From assembly GCA_947567585.1 (NCBI GenBank), contig CANONE010000013.1:1-23414 (forward strand): a stretch of DNA of 23,414 nucleotides. The letters run 5' to 3'. Below are positions 1 through 7,320 of this stretch, in pieces. Each line of letters opens with the position of its first letter. The first letter of the stretch is position 1. Under the pieces are notes generated by a model. It did not search any database, was not told the DNA's origin, and was given only the letters and a program-made list of their open reading frames with translations. The translations under genes and the position numbers were made by a program. Origin of the DNA: an uncultured Clostridia bacterium (lineage in GTDB: Bacteria; Bacillota; Clostridia; Oscillospirales; Acutalibacteraceae).

Positions 1-1528
1 CGTACACCCCCAGCACGTACCGGTGGAAGAACTCCCCCTGGCGCTCCGGGGGCAGCACGGCGTTGCCGGCCTCGGTGATGTTCCGGTTGCAGTCCCACTT
101 AATATAGTCAATTTTGTTTTGGGAGATCACATCGTACATCTGCTGGAAGATATTGTCCCGGACCTCCTGGCGGGTCATGTCCAGCACGCACTGGTTGCGG
201 CTTAGAGACATGTCCCGGCCGGGGGCCTGAATGATCCAATCGGGATGGGCCCGGTAGAGGTCGCTGTCCGGGTTCACCATCTCCGGCTCGTACCAGATGC
301 CAAACTTAAGGCCAGCGGCGTTTACCCGGTCAATCAGGTGAGAAAGGCCGCCCCGAAGCTTGCTTTCGTTAACCTGCCAGTCCCCCAGCCCCTGATGGTC
401 GTTGTTCCGGGCGCCGAACCACCCGTCGTCCATCACCAGCATTTCCACGCCCAGCTTGGCGGCTTCCTGAGCGAATTCCACCAAGAGCTGGTCGTCGAAA
501 TCAAAGGCGGCGGCCTCCCAGTCGTTGATGAGAATGGGGCGCTTCTTTTTAGTCCACTCGCTGCGGGAAAGGTGGTTGAGATAGAGCTTGTGGAAGTCCC
601 GGCTCATGCCGCCCATGCCGTTTTCCGAGAAGACCATCACCGCTTCCGGCGTCTGGAAGCTCTCTCCGGGCTCCAGGCGCCAGCGGAAGGCGTTGGGGTT
701 CAAGCCCGCCAGCAAACGGGGGCAGCCTACGGTGTCCACCTCGATTTCCATAGAAAAATTACCGCTGTAAACCAGATTCACACCAATAACCTGCCCGTAT
801 TCCTCGCCGCTATCCTTACGGGCCAAAGCCACAAAGGGGTTGTGGTTGGGGCCGGTCATGCCCCGCTTGGACTGAATGGCCTGTATGCCGTGCTGCAGAG
901 GGTGCCGCACCACCGTATTTTCCTTGGCCCAGCGGCCGTACATGTGGACCATGTCATAGTCCATAGTAGGCAGCTCCAGACACAGGCTATAGGCCCGTTC
1001 CAGCTCCAGGGGGGCGCTTCCCGCGTTTTCAAACCGGACGCTGCGGGCCATGGCCCCGTACTCTTCAAAGACTGTGTAGGAAAGAAAAGCCCGAAGCCCG
1101 GTAACGGCGTCCGCCAGCTCCACTTCCAGAGTTTCGGCCTGGCCCGCCTGGGCAAAGGTGGCGGGAAGCCCCGGAAGGGCGGGCTTGCCGGGGGTGACGG
1201 CGTGGCCGGCATAGCGCAGGTCGGTGACGGTGTCCCCCGCCGCGTTCCGGGCCTCGGCGGCGGAGATGCGGAAATCGCCGTTGGAGACGCCGGGGAATTC
1301 CTGGGGGATCACGTCCAAGGAGAAACGCCGGTCGGTAACTTTGGGATTCCGTGGGGACAGGGAATCATACCACCCCCGGTACATCAAATGCTGTAGGTCC
1401 GTATCCGGTATCCGGGGCCCGTAGTAAAGATGAACCAGATACCCCTCTTCATATACCATAAAGGCATAGGTAGAGGTTTTTGTGTCCAGCTTAAAGAGCC
1501 GCTTGTTTTGATCAAAGGTAATAGGCAT
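1..1528 (-). CDS. Alpha-galactosidase, glycoside hydrolase family 36 (3' end cut by window edge)
   Basis: Hydrolyses terminal alpha-1,6-galactosides such as raffinose and melibiose, probably in the cytoplasm since no signal peptide is visible. The 509 codons present begin with the GH36 N-terminal beta domain (MPITFDQNKRLFKLDTK). They continue into the catalytic barrel with MDDGWFGARNND and the nucleophile motif IKWDCNR, whose Asp falls at residue 479. That agrees with the usual position in roughly 730-residue GH36 enzymes. The acid/base Asp region (the SGGGRFD-type motif) lies beyond position 1 and cannot be checked. The start is the ATG at 1526-1528 with an AAAGGA ribosome binding site. It is last in a minus-strand run behind a DUF4364 gene, 46 bp downstream of that gene's stop. 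Family assignment is firm; the exact sugar is inferred. Confidence 0.93.
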   Translation of the reverse strand, partial: MPITFDQNKRLFKLDTKTSTYAFMVYEEGYLVHLYYGPRIPDTDLQHLMYRGWYDSLSPRNPKVTDRRFSLDVIPQEFPGVSNGDFRISAAEARNAAGDTVTDLRYAGHAVTPGKPALPGLPATFAQAGQAETLEVELADAVTGLRAFLSYTVFEEYGAMARSVRFENAGSAPLELERAYSLCLELPTMDYDMVHMYGRWAKENTVVRHPLQHGIQAIQSKRGMTGPNHNPFVALARKDSGEEYGQVIGVNLVYSGNFSMEIEVDTVGCPRLLAGLNPNAFRWRLEPGESFQTPEAVMVFSENGMGGMSRDFHKLYLNHLSRSEWTKKKRPILINDWEAAAFDFDDQLLVEFAQEAAKLGVEMLVMDDGWFGARNNDHQGLGDWQVNESKLRGGLSHLIDRVNAAGLKFGIWYEPEMVNPDSDLYRAHPDWIIQAPGRDMSLSRNQCVLDMTRQEVRDNIFQQMYDVISQNKIDYIKWDCNRNITEAGNAVLPPERQGEFFHRYVLGVY

Positions 1529-1574
1529 GAGAGAATTCCTTTCCATTGAATAAATTTATGATGTTATAAGATAG

Positions 1575-2150
1575 CTACCCCAATAATATTTCCCGGGCAA
1601 AATCCATGTCCCCCGTTAAGGCGGAAAGCACCAGCTTATATAGGCGGTCCGGGTCCTGATAAAAGCCCTCCTCCACCCGTTGGGCCTGGGCCCGGTCCGG
1701 CACATAGAGGGAGAGGGACAAAAGATCCACCCCTTCCCCGCCCTGTACATGGCAGTCAACCCGGCAGCCGTTCTCCAGGTCGGAAATCTCCACCCGGTGC
1801 TCCCTGCGGGACCGGGCCCGGGCCAAAAGGGACACTGCCGCCTCCAGAGCTTTATCCCGGACAGCCAGCGGCAGCTCCACGTCCAGCCGGCCGGCAATCT
1901 CACGGCCCGTAGCGGTGACGGTATATCCTTCCTCCGCCAGGGCCACATGCCCCAGGTCCGCCAAAGCCGCCAGGGCGTCCTCCGCTTCGAAGTAATTGGC
2001 CAAGCCCCGGCCCTGCAGAATGTCCGTCAGGTCCTCTTTCGAAAGAGGGGCGTCTACGCTGGATAAAATGTAGCAGATTAAAATGCGAATGTCGTTCCGG
2101 GTCCAGAGGCCGCCGGGGTCCACGCCGCCGGTAAAAGCGTCCTTACGCAT
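1575..2150 (-). CDS. DUF4364 family protein (winged-helix-like)
   Basis: A 191-residue protein that matches the clostridial DUF4364 family in length and in the N-terminal pattern TRNDIRILICYIL followed by a short helical segment (PLSKEDLTDIL). This resembles a winged-helix DNA-binding fold; the biochemical function is not established. The C-terminal part (residues about 90-190) is a mixed alpha/beta domain containing CRVDCHVQGG and ending DMDFAREILLG. There are no membrane segments. The start ATG at 2148-2150 has an excellent AAAGGAGGAAAGGG site that begins in the stop codon of the upstream SPFH gene, 13 bp away, so co-transcription and coupled translation are likely. A regulatory role is a guess from the fold and the neighbours. 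Confidence 0.82.
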   Translation of the reverse strand: MRKDAFTGGVDPGGLWTRNDIRILICYILSSVDAPLSKEDLTDILQGRGLANYFEAEDALAALADLGHVALAEEGYTVTATGREIAGRLDVELPLAVRDKALEAAVSLLARARSRREHRVEISDLENGCRVDCHVQGGEGVDLLSLSLYVPDRAQAQRVEEGFYQDPDRLYKLVLSALTGDMDFAREILLG

Positions 2151-2163
2151 CCCTTTCCTCCTT

Positions 2164-3117
2164 TTACTGGCCGTCTCCGGCAGGCTCCGGAGTGGAAGCG
2201 GGCTGCGCGCCGCCTTCCGGCAGGCCGTCCAGACGGATCATGGTGTCCGCCCCGGTGACGGAGGGCAGCTGGCCGTTCCACTGCTGGATTTTATAGTATT
2301 CAATCAGCGGCTGGGTAATGGAGGCGGCGATTTTCTCATTGGCCACCGCCTCCTTTTCTCCCGCGTAAGCGGCGGCCTCGGCCTCTATGCGCGCCACCTC
2401 CGCGGCGGCTTCCGCGTCGATAACCCGGCGGGACGCCTCGGCCTCCTTCTCCATGGTCAGCTGGTCCTGTTCAATCTTAGCCCGCAGCTTTTCCTGCTCG
2501 GCCACCTGCTTGGCCTCAATGGCCTGGACATACACATCCGAAAAATCAAAATCAATGATGTTGATGTCGGACACATAGATGCCGCTGTCGGCCAGCTTTT
2601 CGTTGAGCTCATCCAGCAGGGCGGTGGAAATCATGTTCCGGTTGGTGATGCTCTGCTCGGCGGTATACTGGGCCATAATGGATTTCATCACCTCATTCAC
2701 CGCCGGGGTCATCAGCACGCTTTCGTAATTGGTGCCCACATTCTTAACAATCGAATAGGACTTATTGGTATCCACCCGGTAGTTGACGGCCAGGTTCACG
2801 TTGACCGTCTGCAAATCGGAGCTGAACGCCTCGGTGGAAACCTCCAGCTTTACAATGCGGTTGTCCATTTTGGTAACCCTCTGCCAGGGGAGCTTCATAT
2901 GGAAGCCCTCTTGCAGCACGTTCTCACTGACCTTTCCAAAAGTGGAAACCACCCCGGTGTGGCCGGCGCTGACCACCGTAAAACAGGAAAGCCCCAAAAG
3001 CGCCAAAGCCACAACGATCAAAATGACGGGAACAAATTTGGGGATTCCTCCCGGGGACTTCACCACAGTATTTCCCTCGGCGTCGGTATAGCGGACCGGT
3101 TTGCGAAAAAAAGACAT
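2164..3117 (-). CDS. SPFH/prohibitin-like membrane protein
   Basis: A 317-residue membrane-anchored SPFH (stomatin/prohibitin/flotillin/HflK) protein. The N-terminus is cytoplasmic, a single hydrophobic helix spans about residues 29-50 (VPVILIVVALALLGLSCFTV), and the SPFH domain follows (about 52-215, opening SAGHTGVVSTFGKV). Next comes a long charged Ala/Glu-rich coiled coil (about 215-285), then a Pro/Gly-rich tail. Family members form oligomeric rings organising membrane microdomains or modulating proteases; a specific partner cannot be read here. The ATG at 3115-3117 was preferred because AGAGGAG lies 7 bases upstream and the protein then starts MSFFRKPVRYTD. The frame stays open 29 codons further upstream but that part looks non-coding. 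It sits between pyk and the DUF4364 gene on the same strand. Confidence 0.88.
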   Translation of the reverse strand: MSFFRKPVRYTDAEGNTVVKSPGGIPKFVPVILIVVALALLGLSCFTVVSAGHTGVVSTFGKVSENVLQEGFHMKLPWQRVTKMDNRIVKLEVSTEAFSSDLQTVNVNLAVNYRVDTNKSYSIVKNVGTNYESVLMTPAVNEVMKSIMAQYTAEQSITNRNMISTALLDELNEKLADSGIYVSDINIIDFDFSDVYVQAIEAKQVAEQEKLRAKIEQDQLTMEKEAEASRRVIDAEAAAEVARIEAEAAAYAGEKEAVANEKIAASITQPLIEYYKIQQWNGQLPSVTGADTMIRLDGLPEGGAQPASTPEPAGDGQ

Positions 3118-3218
3118 AGACTGGCTCCTCTCTGCGCCGGGGCGCAACCGCAGCGCAACTAAATTGATAGACCTCTTTCTTGACCGGCAGGTACAGGCCG
3201 GCAAAGCGCCGCCTATGG

Positions 3219-3300
3219 GCTGGCATGCGCTTGCCCTTGGGTCAGCATGCGCTGCCCTTGAGTCAGCATGCGCTGCCCTTGAGTCAGCATGCGCTGACTC
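3219..3300. repeat. 21-bp tandem repeat overlapping the pyk stop codon
   Basis: The unit gtcagcatgcgctgcccttg plus one a occurs exactly at 3241-3261 and 3262-3282. A partial copy follows at 3283-3297 and a degraded copy lies at about 3219-3240. The pyk stop codon (3284-3286) is inside the array. The last copy forms a perfect 8-bp hairpin, GAGTCAGC-ATGC-GCTGACTC (3281-3300). The unit equals 7 codons, so each repeat carries the same in-frame TGA in the pyk frame. Confidence 0.9.
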
Positions 3301-5029
3301 GGCCCGTTTTCGCGTCCAGGGTGACTACCGCGCCGCCCTTGAGAATACGGGTGGCATGCTCCGCGCCGGTGATGACAGGCTTATCCATAGCAAGGCCCAC
3401 TATGGCCCCGTGGGAGTTCTGTCCGCCGGCCTCCGTGATGATGCCGGAGCAGCGGCGCAGGTACTCTACCATGGAATTGTCTGTTTCGGGGATCACCAAA
3501 ATGTCGCCGTCCCGGAAGCGCTCCTTGATATCGGAAGAAGTTTTACACACGCAGAGCCGGGCGGACACCGACTTCTCCGTAACCCCCGTGCCGGTAATCA
3601 GCACATGCCCCACCACATGGACCTTCATCATATTGGTAGTGCCCGATACGCCCAAAGGCATACCGGCGGTGATCACCACAATGTCCCCGCTCTGCACCAC
3701 GCCCGCCTGTTGGGCCGCGTCCACGGCATGGTCAAAAAGGGCGTCGGTGTCGTTTTCCTCGGCGATCAGCAGGGGCGTCACGCCCCAGGAAAGATTCAGC
3801 TGGCGGCAGACGCTCTCTTCAGTGGTGCAGCCCACAATGGGATACAGGGGGCGGAACTTGGAGAGCTGCCGGGCTGTGCCGCCGGATTTCGTCACCGTGA
3901 TAATAGCCCTTGCCCCCAGGTCGTGGGCGGTGGTGCAGGTGGCATGGGAGATGGCGTTGGTGACGTCGAAGGCCACGTCGCTGTTGTCCCGGGAATTAAA
4001 GCGGTGGATGTAGTCAATGCTGTCCTCCGCCTTTTGGGCAATGCTCACCATGGTTTCCAGGGACTCCACCGGATAGAGTCCGGCGGCCGTCTCTCCGGAA
4101 AGCATAATACAGCTGGTGCCGTCATAAATGGCGTTGGCCACGTCGGTAGCCTCCGCCCGGGTGGGCCGGGGGTTTTTCATCATAGAGTCCAGCATTTGCG
4201 TGGCGGTGACCACCTGCTTGCCGGCCAGATAAGATTTCTGGATCAGCTGCTTTTGCAGCACCGGTACATCCTGGAAGGGGATCTCCACCCCCATGTCTCC
4301 CCGGGCTACCATAATGCCGTCCGCTACCCGGAGGATCTCGTCAATATGATCCACGCCCTCCATATTTTCGATTTTGGCGATAATATTAATGGTATGGCAA
4401 TTATACTCCTTCAAAATTTCCCGAATCTCCAAAATATCGGCGGCGGAGCGGGTAAAGGAGGCGGCGATAAAGTCAAATCCATTTTCAATGCCAAAAATAA
4501 TGTCGGCCCGGTCCCTGTCGCTGATAAAGGGCATAGAAAGCTTGGTGCCGGGCACATTGATCCCCTTATGGTTGGAAACCCTGCCGCCATTGACCACTGT
4601 GCAGAGGATGTCTGTCTCGGTAATGTGCTCTACGCGCATTTCTACCAAGCCGTCGTCAATAAGCACCCTGGCCTCCGGCTTTAGGTCTCCAGGAAGGCCC
4701 TGGTAGCTGATGGAAACACAGCCGCCGTCCCCGGGGACGTCCCTGGTGGTAAGGGTAAAGGCGTCGCCGGCGTGGAGCTCAATGGGCCCCGCCTGGAAAT
4801 TCCCCACGCGAATTTCAGGTCCCTTGGTGTCCAAAATAGTGGCGATAGGCAGCCCCAGCTCCTCCCGCAGGCGCAAAACGGTATCCAGCTTATGCCGGGC
4901 GTCGGCGTGGTCCAAATGGGAAAAGTTAAAACGGGCCGCGTTCATACCGCCCAGCATCAGGCGGCGCAGAATACTCTCGTCTTCGGTGGCAGGGCCTAAG
5001 GTGCAGATGATCTTGGTTTTTCTCTTCAT
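3284..5029 (-). CDS. pyk: Pyruvate kinase with C-terminal PEP-utilising mobile domain
   Basis: Converts phosphoenolpyruvate and ADP to pyruvate and ATP, the last step of glycolysis, in the cytoplasm. At 581 residues it has the extended Bacillota architecture: barrel and lid domains (about 1-345), the C domain (about 355-470) and a PEP-utiliser mobile domain (about 490-581). Visible motifs are RFNFSHLD, LDTKGPEIR, the signature IIAKIENMEGVDHIDEI with catalytic Lys219, and MVARGDMGVEIP. In the extra domain, EAGGQNSHGAIVG keeps the conserved His (about residue 540). The start ATG at 5027-5029 has AAGGGAG upstream. The protein ends RVSAC inside a 21-bp tandem repeat, so the extreme C-terminus is probably altered relative to relatives. 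It leads the minus-strand run pyk-SPFH-DUF4364-GH36. Confidence 0.97.
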   Translation of the reverse strand: MKRKTKIICTLGPATEDESILRRLMLGGMNAARFNFSHLDHADARHKLDTVLRLREELGLPIATILDTKGPEIRVGNFQAGPIELHAGDAFTLTTRDVPGDGGCVSISYQGLPGDLKPEARVLIDDGLVEMRVEHITETDILCTVVNGGRVSNHKGINVPGTKLSMPFISDRDRADIIFGIENGFDFIAASFTRSAADILEIREILKEYNCHTINIIAKIENMEGVDHIDEILRVADGIMVARGDMGVEIPFQDVPVLQKQLIQKSYLAGKQVVTATQMLDSMMKNPRPTRAEATDVANAIYDGTSCIMLSGETAAGLYPVESLETMVSIAQKAEDSIDYIHRFNSRDNSDVAFDVTNAISHATCTTAHDLGARAIITVTKSGGTARQLSKFRPLYPIVGCTTEESVCRQLNLSWGVTPLLIAEENDTDALFDHAVDAAQQAGVVQSGDIVVITAGMPLGVSGTTNMMKVHVVGHVLITGTGVTEKSVSARLCVCKTSSDIKERFRDGDILVIPETDNSMVEYLRRCSGIITEAGGQNSHGAIVGLAMDKPVITGAEHATRILKGGAVVTLDAKTGRVSAC

Positions 5030-5083
5030 GGATGGCAGCTCCCTTCACTTTCGGGCAGAACCCGGGGTAGTGGAATTCTGGTT

Positions 5084-5143
5084 GGAGTTTTCCGGACCTT
5101 TCGCTAAGCGAAAGGCGGCCGCTTCGCGGGGGTGGTAAACTCC
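5084..5143 (-). other. Possible three-way-junction RNA in the pyk 5' leader
   Basis: Within the predicted leader, a closing stem GGAGTTT/AAACTCC (5137-5143 with 5084-5090) encloses two hairpins. One is CCGC-GAA-GCGG (5119-5129). The other is a perfect 9-bp stem CCTTTCGCT/AGCGAAAGG with a one-base loop (5097-5115). No riboswitch class was recognised and no U-tract follows. The fold is from base pairing only. Confidence 0.45.
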
Positions 5144-5161
5144 GGATGTACCTTTGCGTAC

Positions 5162-5190
5162 ATTATACCATAAGAAGGAGCGTCCTGCAA
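5162..5190 (-). promoter_or_regulatory. Predicted sigma-A promoter of pyk
   Basis: On the minus strand, TTGCAG (5185-5190) and a perfect TATAAT (5162-5167) are separated by 17 bases. This puts the transcription start near 5155 and gives pyk a leader of about 125 bases. Confidence 0.8.
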
Positions 5191-5226
5191 TGGGCAGGAG
5201 CGGAGCTTCAGGGAAAACGTTTTTTT

Positions 5227-5322
5227 GAACCCGTACCAGCAGCAGGCGTTTGCGCCCATCTTTTGGGAAGATTCAGCCGCTACTGCGTTACGGAAACTTG
5301 GCAGTCGCGGGATCCCCCGCCG
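5227..5322 (+). repeat. Left-half copy of the dispersed palindromic repeat seen before hisS
   Basis: The segment from GAACCCGTACCA through CCCATCTTTT and CTGCGTTACGGAAACTTGG aligns base for base, with scattered differences, to the left part of the element at 13633-13795. The matching right inverted end is not found here. It lies in the divergent pyk/rplJ intergenic region, upstream of both promoters. Confidence 0.6.
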
Positions 5323-5337
5323 CTTCAAATTTCCCCC

Positions 5338-5367
5338 TTGACACTGTGCCCGAGTATATGCTATAAT
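5338..5367 (+). promoter_or_regulatory. Predicted sigma-A promoter of rplJL
   Basis: TTGACA (5338-5343) and TATAAT (5362-5367) are both perfect matches to consensus, with an 18-base spacer. A strong promoter is expected for ribosomal stalk proteins. Confidence 0.85.
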
Positions 5368-5378
5368 AGCACCGCTGT

Positions 5379-5448
5379 CCAACCAAAGACAGCAGGTATG
5401 GCATTTTTGCTGTTTAAACGGTATTCCGGCCTGCCGAGGAAAGATAAG
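5379..5448 (+). promoter_or_regulatory. Ribosomal protein L10 leader (autogenous control element)
   Basis: The transcript leader contains CCAACCAAAGACAGCAGGTA and, after a variable stretch, GGCCTGCCGAGGAAAG, with GCAGG (5392-5396) pairing to CCTGC (5430-5434). This is the pattern of the Bacillota L10 leader, which binds the L10(L12)4 complex to repress rplJL. The position, between the promoter and rplJ, fits. Identified by recall of the motif, not by a covariance search. Confidence 0.75.
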
Positions 5449-5492
5449 CGCGTGGAGAAGGGGGGATCCCCCTTGCCTTATGCTTGTATTCC

Positions 5493-5531
5493 AGCGCCTT
5501 TCCCGGCCTTTCTTTCGGGAGAGGCGCTTTT
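5493..5531 (+). terminator. Attenuator-like terminator before rplJ
   Basis: AGCGCC and TCCCG (from 5493) pair with CGGGA and GGCGCT (to about 5527), followed by TTTT. The hairpin sits between the L10 leader and the rplJ ribosome binding site, as expected if L10 binding controls readthrough. A near-palindromic AAGGGGGGATCCCCCTT at 5458-5474 could take part in an alternative fold. Confidence 0.65.
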
Positions 5532-5567
5532 GATTTGGACAAACCCCAATTGACGGAGGTGAAAGAA

Positions 5568-6104
5568 TTGCCCAGCGAGAAGATTTTGGAGCAGAAAAAG
5601 CAGCAGGTGGCTGAGCTCTGCGAGGCTTTTAAGGCGGCGAATGTTGGCGTGCTGGTGGACTATTCCGGTATTTCCGTGGAGAAGGACACCAAGCTGCGTA
5701 AGCAGCTGCGGGAAGCCGGCTGCGAGTACAAGGTGGTTAAGAACACCTTGCTGTCCCGTGCTTTTAAAGACGCCGGGATCGACGGCTTGGACCAGCATCT
5801 CAACGGCTCCACAGCCATTGCTTACAGCGACAAAGGCTATGCCGACGGCCCGAAGATCATCGCCGACTATGTGAAGGCCAACCCCAACGGCGCCTTTAAG
5901 GTTAAGGCCGGCTTTATTGACGGCGGCGCGGTAGACGCGGCCAGCATCGACGCTCTGGCTAAGCTGCCTCCCAAGGAGGTTCTGGTGGCTCAGGTCCTCG
6001 GCGGCCTCAACGGCCCCATTCAGGGCTTTGCCAATGTGTGCAGCGGCGTGATGCGCGGCCTGGTAATCGCCCTGAACGCCATTGCGGAGAAGCAGTCCGC
6101 GTAA
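5568..6104 (+). CDS. rplJ: 50S ribosomal protein L10
   Basis: L10 anchors L7/L12 dimers to 23S rRNA to form the ribosomal stalk that recruits translation GTPases. The 178-residue product opens MPSEKILEQKKQQVAELCEAF and contains VDYSGISVEKDTKLRKQLR and EYKVVKNTLLSRAF. It ends in the helix that binds L12 (GLVIALNAIAEKQ). The start chosen is TTG at 5568-5570, because GGAGGTGA (5555-5562) lies 5 bases upstream. The in-frame ATG at 5484 lies before the attenuator hairpin and would add 28 residues not typical of L10. rplL follows after 83 bp. Neither rplK-rplA upstream nor rpoB downstream is present. Confidence 0.95.
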   Translation: MPSEKILEQKKQQVAELCEAFKAANVGVLVDYSGISVEKDTKLRKQLREAGCEYKVVKNTLLSRAFKDAGIDGLDQHLNGSTAIAYSDKGYADGPKIIADYVKANPNGAFKVKAGFIDGGAVDAASIDALAKLPPKEVLVAQVLGGLNGPIQGFANVCSGVMRGLVIALNAIAEKQSA

Positions 6105-6108
6105 AATT

Positions 6109-6131
6109 GCTTCGGCAGTTTTTCCGAAAGC
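6109..6131 (+). other. Small hairpin between rplJ and rplL
   Basis: GCTTCGG (6109-6115) pairs with CCGAAAGC (6124-6131) around a T-rich loop, with one bulged A. It may tune the rplJ:rplL ratio or protect the rplL message end, but there is no T-tract after it, so it is not a clear terminator. Confidence 0.35.
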
Positions 6132-6187
6132 CGCGAAAATTTTGTGTTCTCTACTAAAATTATTCTGAGTATTTGGAGGAAACAGTC

Positions 6188-6568
6188 ATGTCTGAGAAGG
6201 TAACCAATCTGATTGAAGAAGTAAAGGCCCTTACGGTTCTGGAGCTCTCCGAGCTGGTAAAGGCTCTGGAGGAAGAGTTCGGCGTATCCGCCGCCGCTCC
6301 CGCCGCTGTCGCCATTGCCGCTCCTGCCGGCGGCGACGCTCCCGCCGCTGAAGAGAAGACCGAGTTCGACGTAGTGCTGAAGTCTGCCGGCGCCAACAAG
6401 ATCAACGTGATCAAGGTTGTGAAGGAAGCCACCGGCCTGGGCCTGAAGGAAGCCAAGGCCCTGGTTGACGAGGCTCCCAAGCCGGTTAAGGAAGGCATCT
6501 CCAAGGACGACGCCGAAGCTCTGAAGACCAAGCTCACCGAGGCTGGCGCTGAGGTCGAGGTAAAGTAA
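6188..6568 (+). CDS. rplL: 50S ribosomal protein L7/L12
   Basis: Multi-copy stalk protein that binds and stimulates elongation factors Tu and G. The 126-residue product has the N-terminal dimerisation helices (MSEKVTNLIEEVKALTVLEL), an Ala/Pro hinge at about residues 37-55, and a globular C-terminal domain. That domain carries FDVVLKSAGANKINVIKVVK and TGLGLKEAKALVDEAPKPVK. The length matches the family. The ATG at 6188 has GGAGG 8 bases upstream; the in-frame ATG five codons earlier overlaps that site and was rejected. A strong terminator follows, so the rplJL unit ends here and does not run into rpoB. Confidence 0.98.
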   Translation: MSEKVTNLIEEVKALTVLELSELVKALEEEFGVSAAAPAAVAIAAPAGGDAPAAEEKTEFDVVLKSAGANKINVIKVVKEATGLGLKEAKALVDEAPKPVKEGISKDDAEALKTKLTEAGAEVEVK

Positions 6569-6585
6569 GAAAAGCAAGCTAAAAG

Positions 6586-6626
6586 AAAGGGACAGGCAGG
6601 GCGGTGGCCGGCCGGTCCCTTTTTTG
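6586..6626 (+). terminator. Rho-independent terminator of rplJL
   Basis: GGGAC (6589-6593) pairs with GTCCC (6615-6619), with GC-rich inner pairing, followed by TTTTTT. Confidence 0.85.
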
Positions 6627-6677
6627 TCTCTTTTGGGTGTGCAATTGTGAACAAATTGTTAATTTTCTTAAATTCAC

Positions 6678-6706
6678 TTGCATTCTGTCCATGGGCATGC
6701 TAAAAT
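6678..6706 (+). promoter_or_regulatory. Predicted promoter of the small membrane protein gene
   Basis: TTGCAT (6678-6683) and TAAAAT (6701-6706) are 17 bases apart. The surrounding 6650-6760 stretch is much more AT-rich than its flanks and repeats AAAATGTAA and GTAAC motifs. These may be regulator sites, but no known operator was recognised. Confidence 0.55.
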
Positions 6707-6791
6707 GTAACCAATTTGTAACACTTGTGATTAAAATGTAATTTCCAAGTAACATAATCCACCGTCTTAGACGGCCAGGGAGGGGAGCTGT

Positions 6792-7151
6792 ATGAGCCGC
6801 AAGCCGTTAAAAAGGTTTCTGGCCTTTTTCGGGGTTTTGATTGTCACTGTAGCTGTTGTAGCGGTGCTCAGCTGTGTCGACCGGGCGGACGGCGCGGAGG
6901 AATACATGAGACAGCTTCACAGCCAAAGCCAGAGCGCGCCGATTCTTTCAGCCCCGGTAGTGGGAGAACAGGGGATACCCGTTCTTATCAGTTTAGTTGG
7001 TTTCTTAAGCCTTTTGATAATCGCGGCAATCTGGGGGCTTTGGTTTTTACGGGCCAGACGGCGGGCGCAGGAAAATAGAGCCCGGCAGAGCCGCCGCCCT
7101 AAAAGAGAACCGGCCCTGCACAGGCCCGTCTCTACCAATCATCGCGTATAA
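6792..7151 (+). CDS. Small two-helix membrane protein of unknown function
   Basis: Not recognised as a named family. The 119-residue product has a hydrophobic N-terminal helix (about residues 8-27) that could be a signal anchor. A short polar Ser/Gln-rich loop (about 30-58) follows, then a second helix (about 63-86, IPVLISLVGFLSLLIIAAI). The tail is strongly basic (RRRAQENRARQSRRPKR). This predicts both ends facing the cytoplasm and a short extracytoplasmic loop. The start ATG has GGGAGGGGAG just upstream, and the gene has its own promoter and a strong terminator, so it is a monocistronic real gene. It lies between rplL and the polyamine transporter with no evident functional link. Confidence 0.75.
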   Translation: MSRKPLKRFLAFFGVLIVTVAVVAVLSCVDRADGAEEYMRQLHSQSQSAPILSAPVVGEQGIPVLISLVGFLSLLIIAAIWGLWFLRARRRAQENRARQSRRPKREPALHRPVSTNHRV

Positions 7152-7180
7152 GGGTTTTCGTCCTTTCATATTTTACCTCG

Positions 7181-7213
7181 AATTGAGCCGGTTTGCCGCC
7201 GGCTCAATTTTTT
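7181..7213 (+). terminator. Rho-independent terminator
   Basis: AATTGAGCCGG (7181-7191) pairs perfectly with CCGGCTCAATT (7199-7209) over a 7-base loop and runs into a T-tract. Confidence 0.93.
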
Positions 7214-7285
7214 GCCTTGCGGCGGGAAATCCCCCTATTCAACTCGTACAGACACCATTGAAGGCGGCGCCCTATGGCTCCCCTC

Positions 7286-7314
7286 TTGACAAACCCCGAC
7301 TTTTTTCGTATAGT
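7286..7314 (+). promoter_or_regulatory. Predicted sigma-A promoter upstream of potABCD
   Basis: TTGACA (7286-7291) and TATAGT (7309-7314) with a 17-base spacer. Transcription would start near 7321 and reach potA only after about 560 bases of leader. Confidence 0.82.
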
Positions 7315-7320
7315 ATGTAC

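Noticed and set aside
245..1396. Long open frame on the plus strand opposite the alpha-galactosidase
   Set aside because: It is the antisense shadow of a clear GH36 gene, has no ribosome binding site and resembles no family.
3241..3297. CRISPR-like short repeats
   Set aside because: The copies are directly adjacent with no spacers, so this is a simple tandem repeat.
3101..4684. 527-codon plus-strand frame opposite pyk
   Set aside because: Antisense shadow; part of it is just the 21-bp tandem repeat translated (ALESACA repeats).
5484..5567. ATG 5484 as rplJ start
   Set aside because: It precedes the attenuator hairpin, has no ribosome binding site and adds residues absent from L10; the TTG at 5568 follows GGAGGTGA.
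6645..6690. Rex-like operator (TTGTGAACAAATTGTTAA region)
   Set aside because: Half-sites are present but spacing and symmetry do not fit the TTGTGAANNNNTTCACAA pattern.
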